Below are positions 35,820 through 44,352 of a DNA stretch of 64,000 nt, in pieces. This DNA is from Planctomycetaceae bacterium (lineage in GTDB: Bacteria; Planctomycetota; Planctomycetia; Planctomycetales; Planctomycetaceae): contig JABISG010000053.1 of assembly GCA_018699955.1 (NCBI GenBank), positions 1 through 64,000 on the forward strand, given 5' to 3'. A program made the translations under genes and the position numbers. Under the pieces are notes generated by a model. That model did not search any database. It saw nothing but the letters and a program-made list of their open reading frames with translations, and had not been told where the DNA came from. The first letter of the stretch is position 1. The number at the start of each line of letters is the position of its first letter.

Positions 35820-35955
35820 TCCTGATCCTAATCCTACTCAAAATCTTAATCTCTTTTTCCCCACGCGTTTCCGTGTCCGATACGAGGTGAGTCGATCAAC
35901 GTCTGGATGCTGAGAGAGTAGGATTAAGAATAAGAGTAGGATTAAGATTGAAAAA
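35820..35955. repeat. Hexad-type inverted repeat pair
   Basis: The right arm has two exact GAGTAGGATTAAGA copies (35916-35929 and 35934-35947, spaced 18 nt, i.e. 3 x 6) within a hexamer series AAGAAT/AAGAGT/AGGATT. The left arm (35820-35858) reads on the minus strand as AGATT/AGGATT-type; AATCCTACTC at 35830-35839 is an exact complement of GAGTAGGATT. Confidence 0.65.
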
Positions 35956-35967
35956 TGTGAGACACGA

Positions 35968-36900
35968 ATGAACGTAGTGAGTATCGACAACCTGTGGGTG
36001 CGTTACGGCAAGGTCCGGGCCGTCCGTGGAATCTCGTTGGAGATTCCCAAGGGCGAAGTCTTCGGCTTTATCGGCCCTAACGGTGCAGGAAAATCTTCGA
36101 CCATCAAAGTGCTGGCGACGCTACTGCGAGGATTCGGCGGACGGGTGAAGGTCAACGGCGTCGATGTCGCAAGAAATCCATCGGCCGTTCGCGAACAAAT
36201 CGGCTACATGCCCGACTTTTTCGGCGTGTATGAAGACCTGACCGTCCGCGAGTACCTGCACTTCTTCGCCGCCGCCTATCGGATCAAACGAAACGACCGC
36301 CGCGCCATCGTCACCGACGTACTGCAGTTAACCGATCTGGAAAACAAGATCGACGCCCCGGTCGATGCGCTCTCGCGCGGGATGAAACAACGGCTGGCAT
36401 TGGCGCGGGTGCTGGTGCACGATCCCGACTTGCTACTACTCGACGAACCGGCCAGTGGACTCGATCCGCGTGCGCGAATCGAAGTGCGCGAACTGCTGAA
36501 AGCGCTGAAAGAAATGGGAAAAACGATTCTCATTTCGAGCCACATTCTGCACGAATTGTCGCAGTTGTGTACGCGTATCGGCATTATTGAAGCCGGGCAG
36601 ATGGTGGCCGAAGGCTCGTTGGACGATATCTTCCGCCAGCTCAAACTGCAACGGATCATTCACGTACAACTGGTGCGTCCGAACAATGGCGCGATCGACA
36701 AAATTCGCGCCCTGCAGGGTGTCGATGGCGTCGATCAGCTGGCCGATCGGATGGCGGTTCGTCTCCGCGAAGATCAAATGTCAATCGAAGATCTGCACGA
36801 CAACATCCACGCCATGGGGGCCGGGATCCACATGTTCCAGCCCGAAGCGATGGACATGGAAACCGCCTTCATGAAACTGACCGAAGGCAAGACGGCATGA
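35968..36900 (+). CDS. ABC exporter ATP-binding protein (CcmA/NatA type)
   Basis: 310 residues. Walker A GPNGAGKSST is at 36-45, a signature reading LSRGMKQRLALARVL near 138-152, Walker B LLLLDEPASGLDP after it, and the H-loop SSHILHE. These are the marks of ABC-2-type exporter ATPases (NatA/CcmA). The C-terminal part beyond residue 230 is family-typical. The permease follows with ATGA overlap (36897). It most likely powers the two permeases at 36897 and 38668. Confidence 0.9.
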   Translation: MNVVSIDNLWVRYGKVRAVRGISLEIPKGEVFGFIGPNGAGKSSTIKVLATLLRGFGGRVKVNGVDVARNPSAVREQIGYMPDFFGVYEDLTVREYLHFFAAAYRIKRNDRRAIVTDVLQLTDLENKIDAPVDALSRGMKQRLALARVLVHDPDLLLLDEPASGLDPRARIEVRELLKALKEMGKTILISSHILHELSQLCTRIGIIEAGQMVAEGSLDDIFRQLKLQRIIHVQLVRPNNGAIDKIRALQGVDGVDQLADRMAVRLREDQMSIEDLHDNIHAMGAGIHMFQPEAMDMETAFMKLTEGKTA

Positions 36901-38591
36901 CGGTCGAACGGTCACGTTTTGGTCTGCCGCTGCTTGTGCGCGAATTGACCGAGATTGCCAACCGTCGGCGAACCTACTGGCTCCGCGGCGTTTACGCCGT
37001 GCTGCTGTTTCTGCTGGCCTATTTTCGGTTTTACGATATTCTGCAATCTGGCGGCGACCAATTCGCCATACTGGGCCATGGCAGCTTCATGTTTGAGGTT
37101 CTGATCGGATTGCAGTTTGCCGGCGTCTACCTTTTCATGCCAATCGTCGGTTGCAGTGCGATCACGCACGAAAAGGAACGAAACTCGCTGTCTCTGCTGT
37201 TGTTGACGCGGCTTGGTCCGACGACGATTCTTCTGGAAAAATTGCTCAGTCGCCTTGTGCCGATGTTTGTGTTTCTACTGTTGGCGATGCCGTTGTTGGC
37301 GTTTACCTACACGCTGGGCGGCGTCACGGAGTTTCGCTTGTGGGCCAGCATCTTCGTGATAGCTCTCACTGCGGTGCAGGTCGCCGCGTTGACGTTGATG
37401 TGTTCGGCCTATTGCACGACGACGATCTCGGCGTTTGTGGCGTCGTATGCGTTATCGTTCGCCAGCCTGTTTTTCTGTTCCTGCTGTGGCCTTTCCTTTG
37501 CCTCGGGACCGGATGTCTTGTCAGTCGATAACATTGGCGAACTTGCAGTGCGAACGTTTCTGCTGGGGTCATCGACGGTTGTCTTCCTTCTGCTTGCGAG
37601 AAGTTGGCTGATCAGCCGCGCATTCGTCGAGCAGCATGGTGCGCTGTATCATTCTCTGAAACGGCTGGACCGGTTCTATGTTCAGACCAATGCCTCGACT
37701 GGGAGCGTCACACTGGTTCGGCACACGCACTCGTTGCCCGTCAATGAGCCGGTGGCGTGGCGAGAAATGGCGAAGTCAACGACTGGTTCCTTGCTCCGAC
37801 TGGTACTGACAATTGAAATCCCCTTATTCTTCCTGCTGATGATCGGGCTGAGTGTGGGACCGCATAACGATGTCTTTAACGTGATCGAGGTCCTGTTGTG
37901 GATCATTGCCGTGGTACTTGTGGTCGTCTCTGCAACCGGAGCAACTTCCCGTGAACGTGACCGACAGACGATGGATGTGTTGATGGTGACACCGTTGTCG
38001 GGACGTGAGATCCTGACGCAAAAACTGAAACCGGTTGGGAGACTGGAAAAACTCCTGTGGATACCGTTCGGCTCGTTGGCACTGTTTCGGATTCTTGAGT
38101 TTATTCTTTGGGACCACAACGCTTTACCGGATGAAGTGGGACTTCGTATTGTGATTTCGCTCACCACCGTGCTGCTGTACGTTCCCCTTGTTTCCTGGCT
38201 ATCGCTGTGGATCGGCATGATGGTTCGCTCACAGGGGCGGGCTATCCTGTTGACGTTGACCTTAATTGGTGGTTGGACGCTGCTGCCGATGATGTTGCCG
38301 GAGCCTCCTGGGTTCTACAATTCACATCTCGTGCAGCAATTCAGTTGGCTGCTGTTCAGTCCGGCATCCATTTTTCGCAATCCTCCTGCAGGAAATCTGT
38401 TGGGAATTTTATCCATCGTCGTTCATGCTTGCATTTACGGATTCCTGTTGGCGGCGCTTCGTCGTTACGTCTTGAAGCGGGCCGATCGATTGTTGGGGCG
38501 TCTTGGTGAGAACGAAAAGCAGACGCTTACGGAAGTAGAGAACGTGCCTCAATCAGTGGGAATCGCCCAGGACACAGCTGCCGCGAATTGA
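36897..38591 (+). CDS. ABC-2-type exporter permease, first copy
   Basis: 564 residues with about a dozen hydrophobic segments. It begins FGLPLLVRELTEIANRRRTYWLRGVYAVLLFLLAYF and has the Glu-Lys motif THEKERNSLSLLLLTRLGPTTILLEKLLSRLVPM that links ABC-2 permeases to their ATPase. It is a paralogue of the next gene, from which it differs by sequence but not by plan. It overlaps the ATPase by 4 nt. Confidence 0.85.
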   Translation: MTVERSRFGLPLLVRELTEIANRRRTYWLRGVYAVLLFLLAYFRFYDILQSGGDQFAILGHGSFMFEVLIGLQFAGVYLFMPIVGCSAITHEKERNSLSLLLLTRLGPTTILLEKLLSRLVPMFVFLLLAMPLLAFTYTLGGVTEFRLWASIFVIALTAVQVAALTLMCSAYCTTTISAFVASYALSFASLFFCSCCGLSFASGPDVLSVDNIGELAVRTFLLGSSTVVFLLLARSWLISRAFVEQHGALYHSLKRLDRFYVQTNASTGSVTLVRHTHSLPVNEPVAWREMAKSTTGSLLRLVLTIEIPLFFLLMIGLSVGPHNDVFNVIEVLLWIIAVVLVVVSATGATSRERDRQTMDVLMVTPLSGREILTQKLKPVGRLEKLLWIPFGSLALFRILEFILWDHNALPDEVGLRIVISLTTVLLYVPLVSWLSLWIGMMVRSQGRAILLTLTLIGGWTLLPMMLPEPPGFYNSHLVQQFSWLLFSPASIFRNPPAGNLLGILSIVVHACIYGFLLAALRRYVLKRADRLLGRLGENEKQTLTEVENVPQSVGIAQDTAAAN

Positions 38592-38667
38592 ACGTCAGGC
38601 TTATAAAGACGACTGATCATCCTCAGACAACTTCTATTCATCGACTGATCCGAAGCGAAGCATTCGA

Positions 38668-40494
38668 ATGATGAAACCTTCCAGACTCTCCGTGGGGCTG
38701 CCCCTGCTGGCCAAAGAATTGGTCGAGCAGTCGGCACGTCGGCGCACTTACATCATCCGCGTGGTCTACGCGTGCCTGTTGTTCATTTCAGCGTTCTTTG
38801 CGTTTTTCGAAATTCTGGGCAGCAGTGCGACGGACCTGTTCAGCGTACTTGGCCACGGCAGAAAGATCTTCGATTTCGTGGTCGGCGTGCAGTTCTTTGG
38901 AATCTATCTCTTCATGCCGGCCATTTCTTGTGGCGTGCTGACGGCCGAAAAAGAGCGGAACAGCCTGGGCCTGCTGTTTCTCACACGGTTGGGGCCGACG
39001 GCGATTCTGTTGGAGAAACTGCTGAGCCGCATGGTTCCCATGCTGACGTTTCTGCTGCTCTCGCTGCCGCTGCTCGCATTTGCCTACTCGCTGGGCGGTA
39101 TCACAAAAGCCTATTTGTGGAGCGGCGTGTGGGTGTTGGCGCTCACCATGCTGCAGATGTGTTCGCTCGCCGTTATGTGTTCGGCCTTCTTTCGCCGCAC
39201 GGTGGGAGCGTTTATCGGCGCTTATCTCCTTGGGTTGATTGTGTTGTTTGCGCTTCCCGTTGCGGATGAGTTTGGTTTCATCCGTTTTCGGCCGAACTAT
39301 GGTCGCATGGGATATGGCGGGCCGGATATGAATGAGTCTCATTTCATCGTTGTATTGAAGTCCTTGGGGATTATCGGCGACGGCTGGCAGGACACCGTCT
39401 TTGCATTTTTTGGCCCGTACATCTTCTACGAATATGCTGGCCGCAACGTGACATTTACAACAATCGTACAGCGCAGCATTCCGATGATGTTTTCCTGCGT
39501 GTGTTTCCTGGTGATGGCGAGGCTTTTTGTCGTTCGCCGTGCGTTTGTGCCGGCCCGTAATTACTTGATGGGCCTGTTCCGGTCGCTTGATGGGCTGTTC
39601 GTGCGCATGAACGAGAACAGCGTGACCAAGGGAGTCGTGCTGATTCGCGAAGCGACGGCGCTTCCGGGCGACACGCCGGTCGCATGGCGGGAAACCACCA
39701 AGAAATCGATGGGGACGGCCCGCTATTTGTTTCGCATCTTCGTAGCGACAGAAATCCCCATCGTCGTCGGCTGCATTTTGACGATCGGTTTCTCGTACGA
39801 CTCGTCGCGGCTGGTAGGCGTTTCCATGATGCTGTTTCTGCTGTGGTTCATTGCAGTCTTACTGGTTTCGGTGAGGGCGACCAGCCTGGTCTCGGCCGAG
39901 CGGTCACATCAAACGCTCGACGTGCTGCTGACGACGCCGCTTTCGGCCCGCGACATTGTGATGCAGAAGTTTCGCGGCGTGCGGCGGTTGATGTTCGTGC
40001 TGGCCGTCCCCTTCATGACAATCTTTCTGTTCGAGGCATCCTGGCGGACGGAGTTTACTGGAGGCTATGGTTACCGACGCGAATTCAGCCTGTTGCTGTA
40101 TTTGACGGCCTCGATTCTGTCGATTGTGATTTATCTGCCGATGATCGCCTGGATGTCGTTCCTGGTCGGCATGTTGTTGCGAACCCAGGGGAAGGCGATC
40201 ATCGCTTCGCTGGGAATCATCGTGTTCTGGTGTCTGGCACCCATCTGTTTTCTGGTATTCATCGACGAAGTATTGTTTCGCGGATTCATGCGCAACGACG
40301 CATTCGAGTTCCTCATGCTGTTCAGTCCATTGACAATCATTCCCATCAATGAATTCAACGAGTACCAAGCGGTTGGCGATGTGCCGTGGACGGCGGTGAC
40401 CGTGAACTTTGTGGCGTACGGAATCTGCCTGTTGGGATTCCGCTTTGCCTGCCTGCACCTGGCTAACCGCCTGCTTGGTCGCGGCGAAGACTGA
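38668..40494 (+). CDS. ABC-2-type exporter permease, second copy
   Basis: 608 residues. It shares with the first permease the opening VGLPLLAKELVEQSARRRTYIIRVVYA and the block TAEKERNSLGLLFLTRLGPTAILLEKLLSRMVPM. The two probably arose by tandem duplication and may form a heteromeric channel with the ATPase at 35968. About 44 residues more than the first copy lie mainly in the middle (residues 210-260). The block ends here; the next gene is on the other strand. Confidence 0.85.
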   Translation: MMKPSRLSVGLPLLAKELVEQSARRRTYIIRVVYACLLFISAFFAFFEILGSSATDLFSVLGHGRKIFDFVVGVQFFGIYLFMPAISCGVLTAEKERNSLGLLFLTRLGPTAILLEKLLSRMVPMLTFLLLSLPLLAFAYSLGGITKAYLWSGVWVLALTMLQMCSLAVMCSAFFRRTVGAFIGAYLLGLIVLFALPVADEFGFIRFRPNYGRMGYGGPDMNESHFIVVLKSLGIIGDGWQDTVFAFFGPYIFYEYAGRNVTFTTIVQRSIPMMFSCVCFLVMARLFVVRRAFVPARNYLMGLFRSLDGLFVRMNENSVTKGVVLIREATALPGDTPVAWRETTKKSMGTARYLFRIFVATEIPIVVGCILTIGFSYDSSRLVGVSMMLFLLWFIAVLLVSVRATSLVSAERSHQTLDVLLTTPLSARDIVMQKFRGVRRLMFVLAVPFMTIFLFEASWRTEFTGGYGYRREFSLLLYLTASILSIVIYLPMIAWMSFLVGMLLRTQGKAIIASLGIIVFWCLAPICFLVFIDEVLFRGFMRNDAFEFLMLFSPLTIIPINEFNEYQAVGDVPWTAVTVNFVAYGICLLGFRFACLHLANRLLGRGED

Positions 40495-40557
40495 AGCGCG
40501 CGAACACCGCCTGCGGGTTCGCAGCCAGCGGGAGTCGCAAATCCGCAGCCGTTCGTC

Positions 40558-41196
40558 TTAACGGCGGGCCAACACTTTGACGGCGTTGACGATTTCTCGC
40601 CCGGTGAGTAAACCGGCAAGGTTCGGCAGAAACTCGACCGACATCAACCAGAGTCCGAGCAGGTCGAACAGTGGTTCGAGCTTCTCATCGTCGATGCCGA
40701 ACTTCTTCTTCAGCCGCTCTGCGTCTTCGGGCGGCATGTCCTCGAACTGGCTGACCATCAGGAAGTCGCCTTCGTTCGAGAGGTTCAAGTGCAACGAACG
40801 CAACTCCGAAGCCAACATGTGGTCGAGCGTCACATCGACGCCGAGCGGGCCTCCTTCGAGCAGCCGGTTGATCGTTTCCGGATCGTTCTCAACAATCCGC
40901 GAGGCGGTTTCACACACCGCATAGACGACAGCCTCATCGACCAACGTCGCATCGAACGGGTCGTCCGACATGTGTTTACACCACGTTTCCGCCAACGCGT
41001 CGAGTTGCACGTGTGGTGCAGTCGCTTTGAGAAACGGGACTTCAGTCAAAAAACCCAGGCATTCGGCTTCATGCGCACCCATCTGCTGAGCGAGTGTCAT
41101 CCGTTCGAGCGTTTCCAGAAAGGAAACACGAAACGCGATGTAACTCAGGCTGGACTGCGGAAGCGTGTCGGTTGATATAGTAAGCATAAATTCCAT
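40558..41196 (-). CDS. Hypothetical helical protein
   Basis: About 212 residues. It is helix-rich and acidic and has no membrane segment or signal peptide; the region GIDDEKLEPLFDLLGLWLMSVEFLPNLAGLL ends in a hydrophobic helix. I do not recognise the family. The start is uncertain: a GTG (41202), an ATG (41196) and another ATG (41187) are in frame, and AGGTGAG lies just before the second. It precedes the glycosyltransferase gene on the other side of the same strand but is not clearly in its operon. Confidence 0.6.
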   Translation of the reverse strand: MEFMLTISTDTLPQSSLSYIAFRVSFLETLERMTLAQQMGAHEAECLGFLTEVPFLKATAPHVQLDALAETWCKHMSDDPFDATLVDEAVVYAVCETASRIVENDPETINRLLEGGPLGVDVTLDHMLASELRSLHLNLSNEGDFLMVSQFEDMPPEDAERLKKKFGIDDEKLEPLFDLLGLWLMSVEFLPNLAGLLTGREIVNAVKVLARR

Positions 41197-41232
41197 GCTC
41201 ACCTACCGTGCGACGAAACACAATCATCAACT

Positions 41233-42402
41233 TTAAAATTCCGCATGAAAGTTTTGATCGGCGATTGCGTCGGTGGAGCGACCGTTAGCACCGGAACCGG
41301 CACCAAATTCGGGCAACTCGACCGCACGGTCCTTTTCGTTGGCCGTTGTTGCCATTCCGAAACGCCCGAGCAGTCGCTCGATCCGTCGCTTCCGTCCCGT
41401 TTCGAGCGTTCCGGCTGCTTTTTTCTCGGATAATTCCGCCAGTCGGCCCACCAGACCATCGGCCATTCCCGAATAAAAGCAGCCGGCTTCACCATTCAGT
41501 ACTTCGGGATATGCCAACCGATTCGGAACCAGCGGAAAACAGCCGGCCACGACCGCTTCCAGCACGGCGATCCCGAAGAACTCGTGCTCGGCCGTCGAAA
41601 CGACGACATCCGCTGCCGCAAGCGCCGCCCGATAATCCTCGGACGACTCCAGATACCCCCAATGGTCAATCTGGTCGGCGAACTCGCGTTCAGCCGTCCC
41701 GAAACAGGCCGGAACGCCGCCGAATGACTCGCCCAGCACGCTTAAACGGAATTCGTGTCCTCCGTTGGCAAGCTCCCGTAAAGCGGCAAAGAACGTCTCC
41801 GGATCTTTGTCGTGTTCCCATCGGGAAACCCACGCGATCCGCAACGGCCCACTTTCCGTCGACGGGGGAATTGGTGACTCAGTCACTCCGGGGTAATGCA
41901 CCTCCGCCTTGCTTTGGATTCGGGCCACGGCATCGACCGGCCGGTGATCGGGCATGCGGCGAATCAGCGTTTCAGCAGCCGACAGGAATTCATCGCGATG
42001 AAAGGCCGAGTTGAACCACACCCGCGTCGCCGCCAACGCCGTCGTCAGATTTGTAAACGCAAAGTGAAGATCACGGTCAGACAATTTCCGGTTGGGATAG
42101 GTCAGTTGGTTCTCGTGGAAGTAGACAATCGTTGGCAATGCTCGCAAGGTGGGTGGACAAAGCCCGAGAAATTCCGCGAGGTTGAGCATGTCGGTACAGA
42201 AGATTGCGTCCCACGTTTTTCCGGCACGCATTTGCCCCACCGTTTCGTCGGCAAACGTGACGGCCGCATGACGCATTCGCCATTTCCATTTGTAGGCCGG
42301 CAGCGTCAACAGGTCGAACCGATGACGACTGTGCGCAACCCAGCCGTTGAGAAATGCACGATGGCTGCCGCCGTGATACGCATTGAGCGCGAGAATGTGC
42401 AT
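41233..42402 (-). CDS. tRNA-queuosine alpha-mannosyltransferase-like glycosyltransferase
   Basis: 389 residues. The N-terminus carries the QTMAN/GTDC1 signature: YHGGSH (9-14), LPAYKWKWRMRHAA (34-47), YFHENQLTYPNRK (94-106), FNSAFHRDEFL (130-140) and PDHRP (151-155). Human GTDC1/QTMAN adds mannose to queuosine in tRNA-Asp using GDP-mannose; bacterial homologues exist, but their substrate is not established. The C-terminal half is a GT-B glycosyltransferase domain (RIAWVSRWEHDKDP ... EHEFFGIAVLEAVVAGCFPLVP). It lies next to truD, a tRNA-modifying gene, which fits a tRNA role. A rare and interesting bacterial member. Confidence 0.8.
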   Translation of the reverse strand: MHILALNAYHGGSHRAFLNGWVAHSRHRFDLLTLPAYKWKWRMRHAAVTFADETVGQMRAGKTWDAIFCTDMLNLAEFLGLCPPTLRALPTIVYFHENQLTYPNRKLSDRDLHFAFTNLTTALAATRVWFNSAFHRDEFLSAAETLIRRMPDHRPVDAVARIQSKAEVHYPGVTESPIPPSTESGPLRIAWVSRWEHDKDPETFFAALRELANGGHEFRLSVLGESFGGVPACFGTAEREFADQIDHWGYLESSEDYRAALAAADVVVSTAEHEFFGIAVLEAVVAGCFPLVPNRLAYPEVLNGEAGCFYSGMADGLVGRLAELSEKKAAGTLETGRKRRIERLLGRFGMATTANEKDRAVELPEFGAGSGANGRSTDAIADQNFHAEF

Positions 42403-42429
42403 GACGATCTTTTGCTTTGTCGATATTCA

Positions 42430-42460
42430 AATAAGGGGTGCCACTGGCGTGTCGCCCAAC
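42430..42460. repeat. Palindrome-like GGGTGCCACTGGCG motif
   Basis: GGGTGCCACTGGCGTGTCGCC, half of the same motif that forms full palindromes at 44268-44320. Lies between the truD and mannosyltransferase-like genes. Confidence 0.4.
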
Positions 42461-42495
42461 AGATTGATCATCGATTGGGGTTGTTCGACAACCGG

Positions 42496-43590
42496 TCAAT
42501 TCGGATCGAACTTCGCTTCTCCCTCTTGAAATTCGCGCAACAGCGATGTGGCGTACGCTCCGCGCGGAAGCGCGAATTCGAGCAGTAGTGTATTCTGTTC
42601 GGCTGAAACGGTGAGGTCATCGGGGAAGACGACAAAGGGGCGGCGAGTTCCCGGCGTCAGTTTGCGGTGCCGCACAAAATCACTTTCACTTATGCCGCAT
42701 GCTTCGAGTACGCGGAGCTCCCGCTCGGCCGGTTCATCAACGGGGGAACGCATTTTCGGCCCGAACATTGGTCCGGTGATCGCCGTCTCTCGCTGATTGA
42801 GACGGCCCTGCTCGCGTTCAACATCTTCCACGACAAACGGGCCACCGCTGGCAACCACCTGCATCACGTCGCCCGCTAACACTTGATCGATTAGACCGTC
42901 GTTCAATCGGTCGGCCAGCGCGCGATTAAACAGATACGACTGCGCTGCAGAAAGAGCAAACTTCAACAGAAACCGCCGTCTCGATCCGGGGATATCCTTC
43001 GGCCGCTTGCTCCCTTTAAGTAACGCCAGACCGAGTGCGAGCGTTTCATTGTCGATCCCAAATCGCTGGCTGCCGAAGTCATTGGGGAAACCACTTTCCA
43101 GAATGCGCAAACGAACTGCTTCTGCAAGTTCCGTCGCGTCGTCGCTGACGTCGCGTATCCGTATCGAAAAACGATTGCCGCGCGAATGCCCCGTTCGTAA
43201 CTTGTTGCCGTGCAGGGCGTGTCGCAAGACATGGATATTCTCGGTGTCCACTTCGCCAATTCGGTCGGCACATGCGGCTGGAACGGAAACGAATTGTCGT
43301 GTCACAGCGCGTCGGTCTTTCAACCCTGCCGTTCCAATGTCGCGCGACGAAATGCCGAATGCGCGTGCTAAATGTCGCTGGAGTTGCTCAGCTGCCGTAT
43401 CGCGTTTTTCAATCCAGAGAAATAAATGCTCGCCCTCGCCGGACGGCTCATACGCGGGAATCTCCTCGACAATGAAATCTTCCGGCTGCTGTTTGATCCG
43501 CCCTCCGACCCCGAGAATGTCGGCGGTTAATAACGGGCATTCGTGGAGAAACTCCGGTTGTCCGGTTTCAGTCGTGTCAGTTGATTGCAT
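42496..43590 (-). CDS. truD: tRNA pseudouridine(13) synthase TruD
   Basis: 364 residues from the ATG at 43590; a 21-nt upstream TTG is less likely because ACGGAA lies 9 nt from this ATG. The catalytic motif GTAGLKDRRAVTRQ is at 86-99, with the catalytic Asp at 92, and GGRIKQQPEDFIVEEIP at 29-45 is typical of the N-terminus. It makes pseudouridine 13 in tRNA-Glu in E. coli. Its neighbour is the queuosine-mannosyltransferase-like gene, so the pair looks like a tRNA-modification pair. Confidence 0.93.
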   Translation of the reverse strand: MQSTDTTETGQPEFLHECPLLTADILGVGGRIKQQPEDFIVEEIPAYEPSGEGEHLFLWIEKRDTAAEQLQRHLARAFGISSRDIGTAGLKDRRAVTRQFVSVPAACADRIGEVDTENIHVLRHALHGNKLRTGHSRGNRFSIRIRDVSDDATELAEAVRLRILESGFPNDFGSQRFGIDNETLALGLALLKGSKRPKDIPGSRRRFLLKFALSAAQSYLFNRALADRLNDGLIDQVLAGDVMQVVASGGPFVVEDVEREQGRLNQRETAITGPMFGPKMRSPVDEPAERELRVLEACGISESDFVRHRKLTPGTRRPFVVFPDDLTVSAEQNTLLLEFALPRGAYATSLLREFQEGEAKFDPN

Positions 43591-43617
43591 TCTGCGATTC
43601 CGTAGTCTCAATTCGCA

Positions 43618-44193
43618 CTAGGTAACAACGGCAAAGACAGCCAGAATGACCAGCCAGAGTACGCCGAGGGCATGCCAGAAATATCCGCACACGAGAACGC
43701 CCCAATAGTACTCGTGATCGTAGCGGCCGACGAGTGCTCGCACGGTCACGAATACGAGAAACAGCATCGCCAAAACGAAATGCAGGCCGTGCAGAAACGA
43801 GAAGACGAACACGAACGCACCGGCTCCAGTTGCCACCTCAGCCGGGCGTTGTTGTCCGAACAGGCACCACAGGCCGAAACTCTGCACGGCGATGAACAAG
43901 ACGCCGACAACCAACGCCGCCAGGAGTGCGCGGCGAAATGTCGGCTGTCGTTCGCGGCGGACCTCCCAGGTTGCCCGATGCAACAGGACGCTACCGCTCA
44001 CTAGCAGCAACGTGCTGAAATAGAACGCCGCAGGAAATCCCACACGGCTTGCGGGCATCACCACGGGAACGACACGTATCAACAACCAAGCCAACCCGGC
44101 GGCGAGCGCAAACCCGAACACCGCTGCACGAAAGAACCACACCGCCAGCCGTTCCGCACTTTGCTGTCGAAATTTGCTCGACCTTCGAGACAT
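43618..44193 (-). CDS. Heme-copper oxidase subunit III-like membrane protein
   Basis: 191 residues with about five membrane helices. The helices WFFRAAVFGFALAAGLAWLLI, FYFSTLLLVSGSVLLHRA, FVFVFSFLHGLHFVLAMLFLVF and HEYYWGVLVCGYFWHALGVLWLVILAVF match cytochrome c oxidase subunit III topology, including HGLHF and HALGVLW patterns. Subunits I and II are not adjacent, so it is an isolated member. The ATG at 44193 is preferred over upstream starts because it is the only ATG close to the first helix. Confidence 0.72.
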   Translation of the reverse strand: MSRRSSKFRQQSAERLAVWFFRAAVFGFALAAGLAWLLIRVVPVVMPASRVGFPAAFYFSTLLLVSGSVLLHRATWEVRRERQPTFRRALLAALVVGVLFIAVQSFGLWCLFGQQRPAEVATGAGAFVFVFSFLHGLHFVLAMLFLVFVTVRALVGRYDHEYYWGVLVCGYFWHALGVLWLVILAVFAVVT

Positions 44194-44267
44194 TAGCCGA
44201 CACGCTTTTCTCCGGAAGACAACTAACCGCACCGCACCACGTCAGACTTCGATTGACGGGGAGCGGG

Positions 44268-44320
44268 CCACCGGCGTGTCGCCAGTACCCGCCGCGCTGC
44301 ACTGGCGTCACGCCAGTGGC
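44268..44320. repeat. Two palindromes of the ACTGGCGT type
   Basis: CACTGGCG (44300-44307) TCA CGCCAGTG (44311-44318) is perfect. A second, less perfect copy precedes it (44267-44290, GCCACCGGCGTGTCGCCAGT). They lie between the Gfo/Idh/MocA and cytochrome-oxidase-like genes and may act as transcript ends. Confidence 0.55.
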
Positions 44321-44352
44321 ACCCGTCGATTGAGGGTAATGTCGATTGAGGA

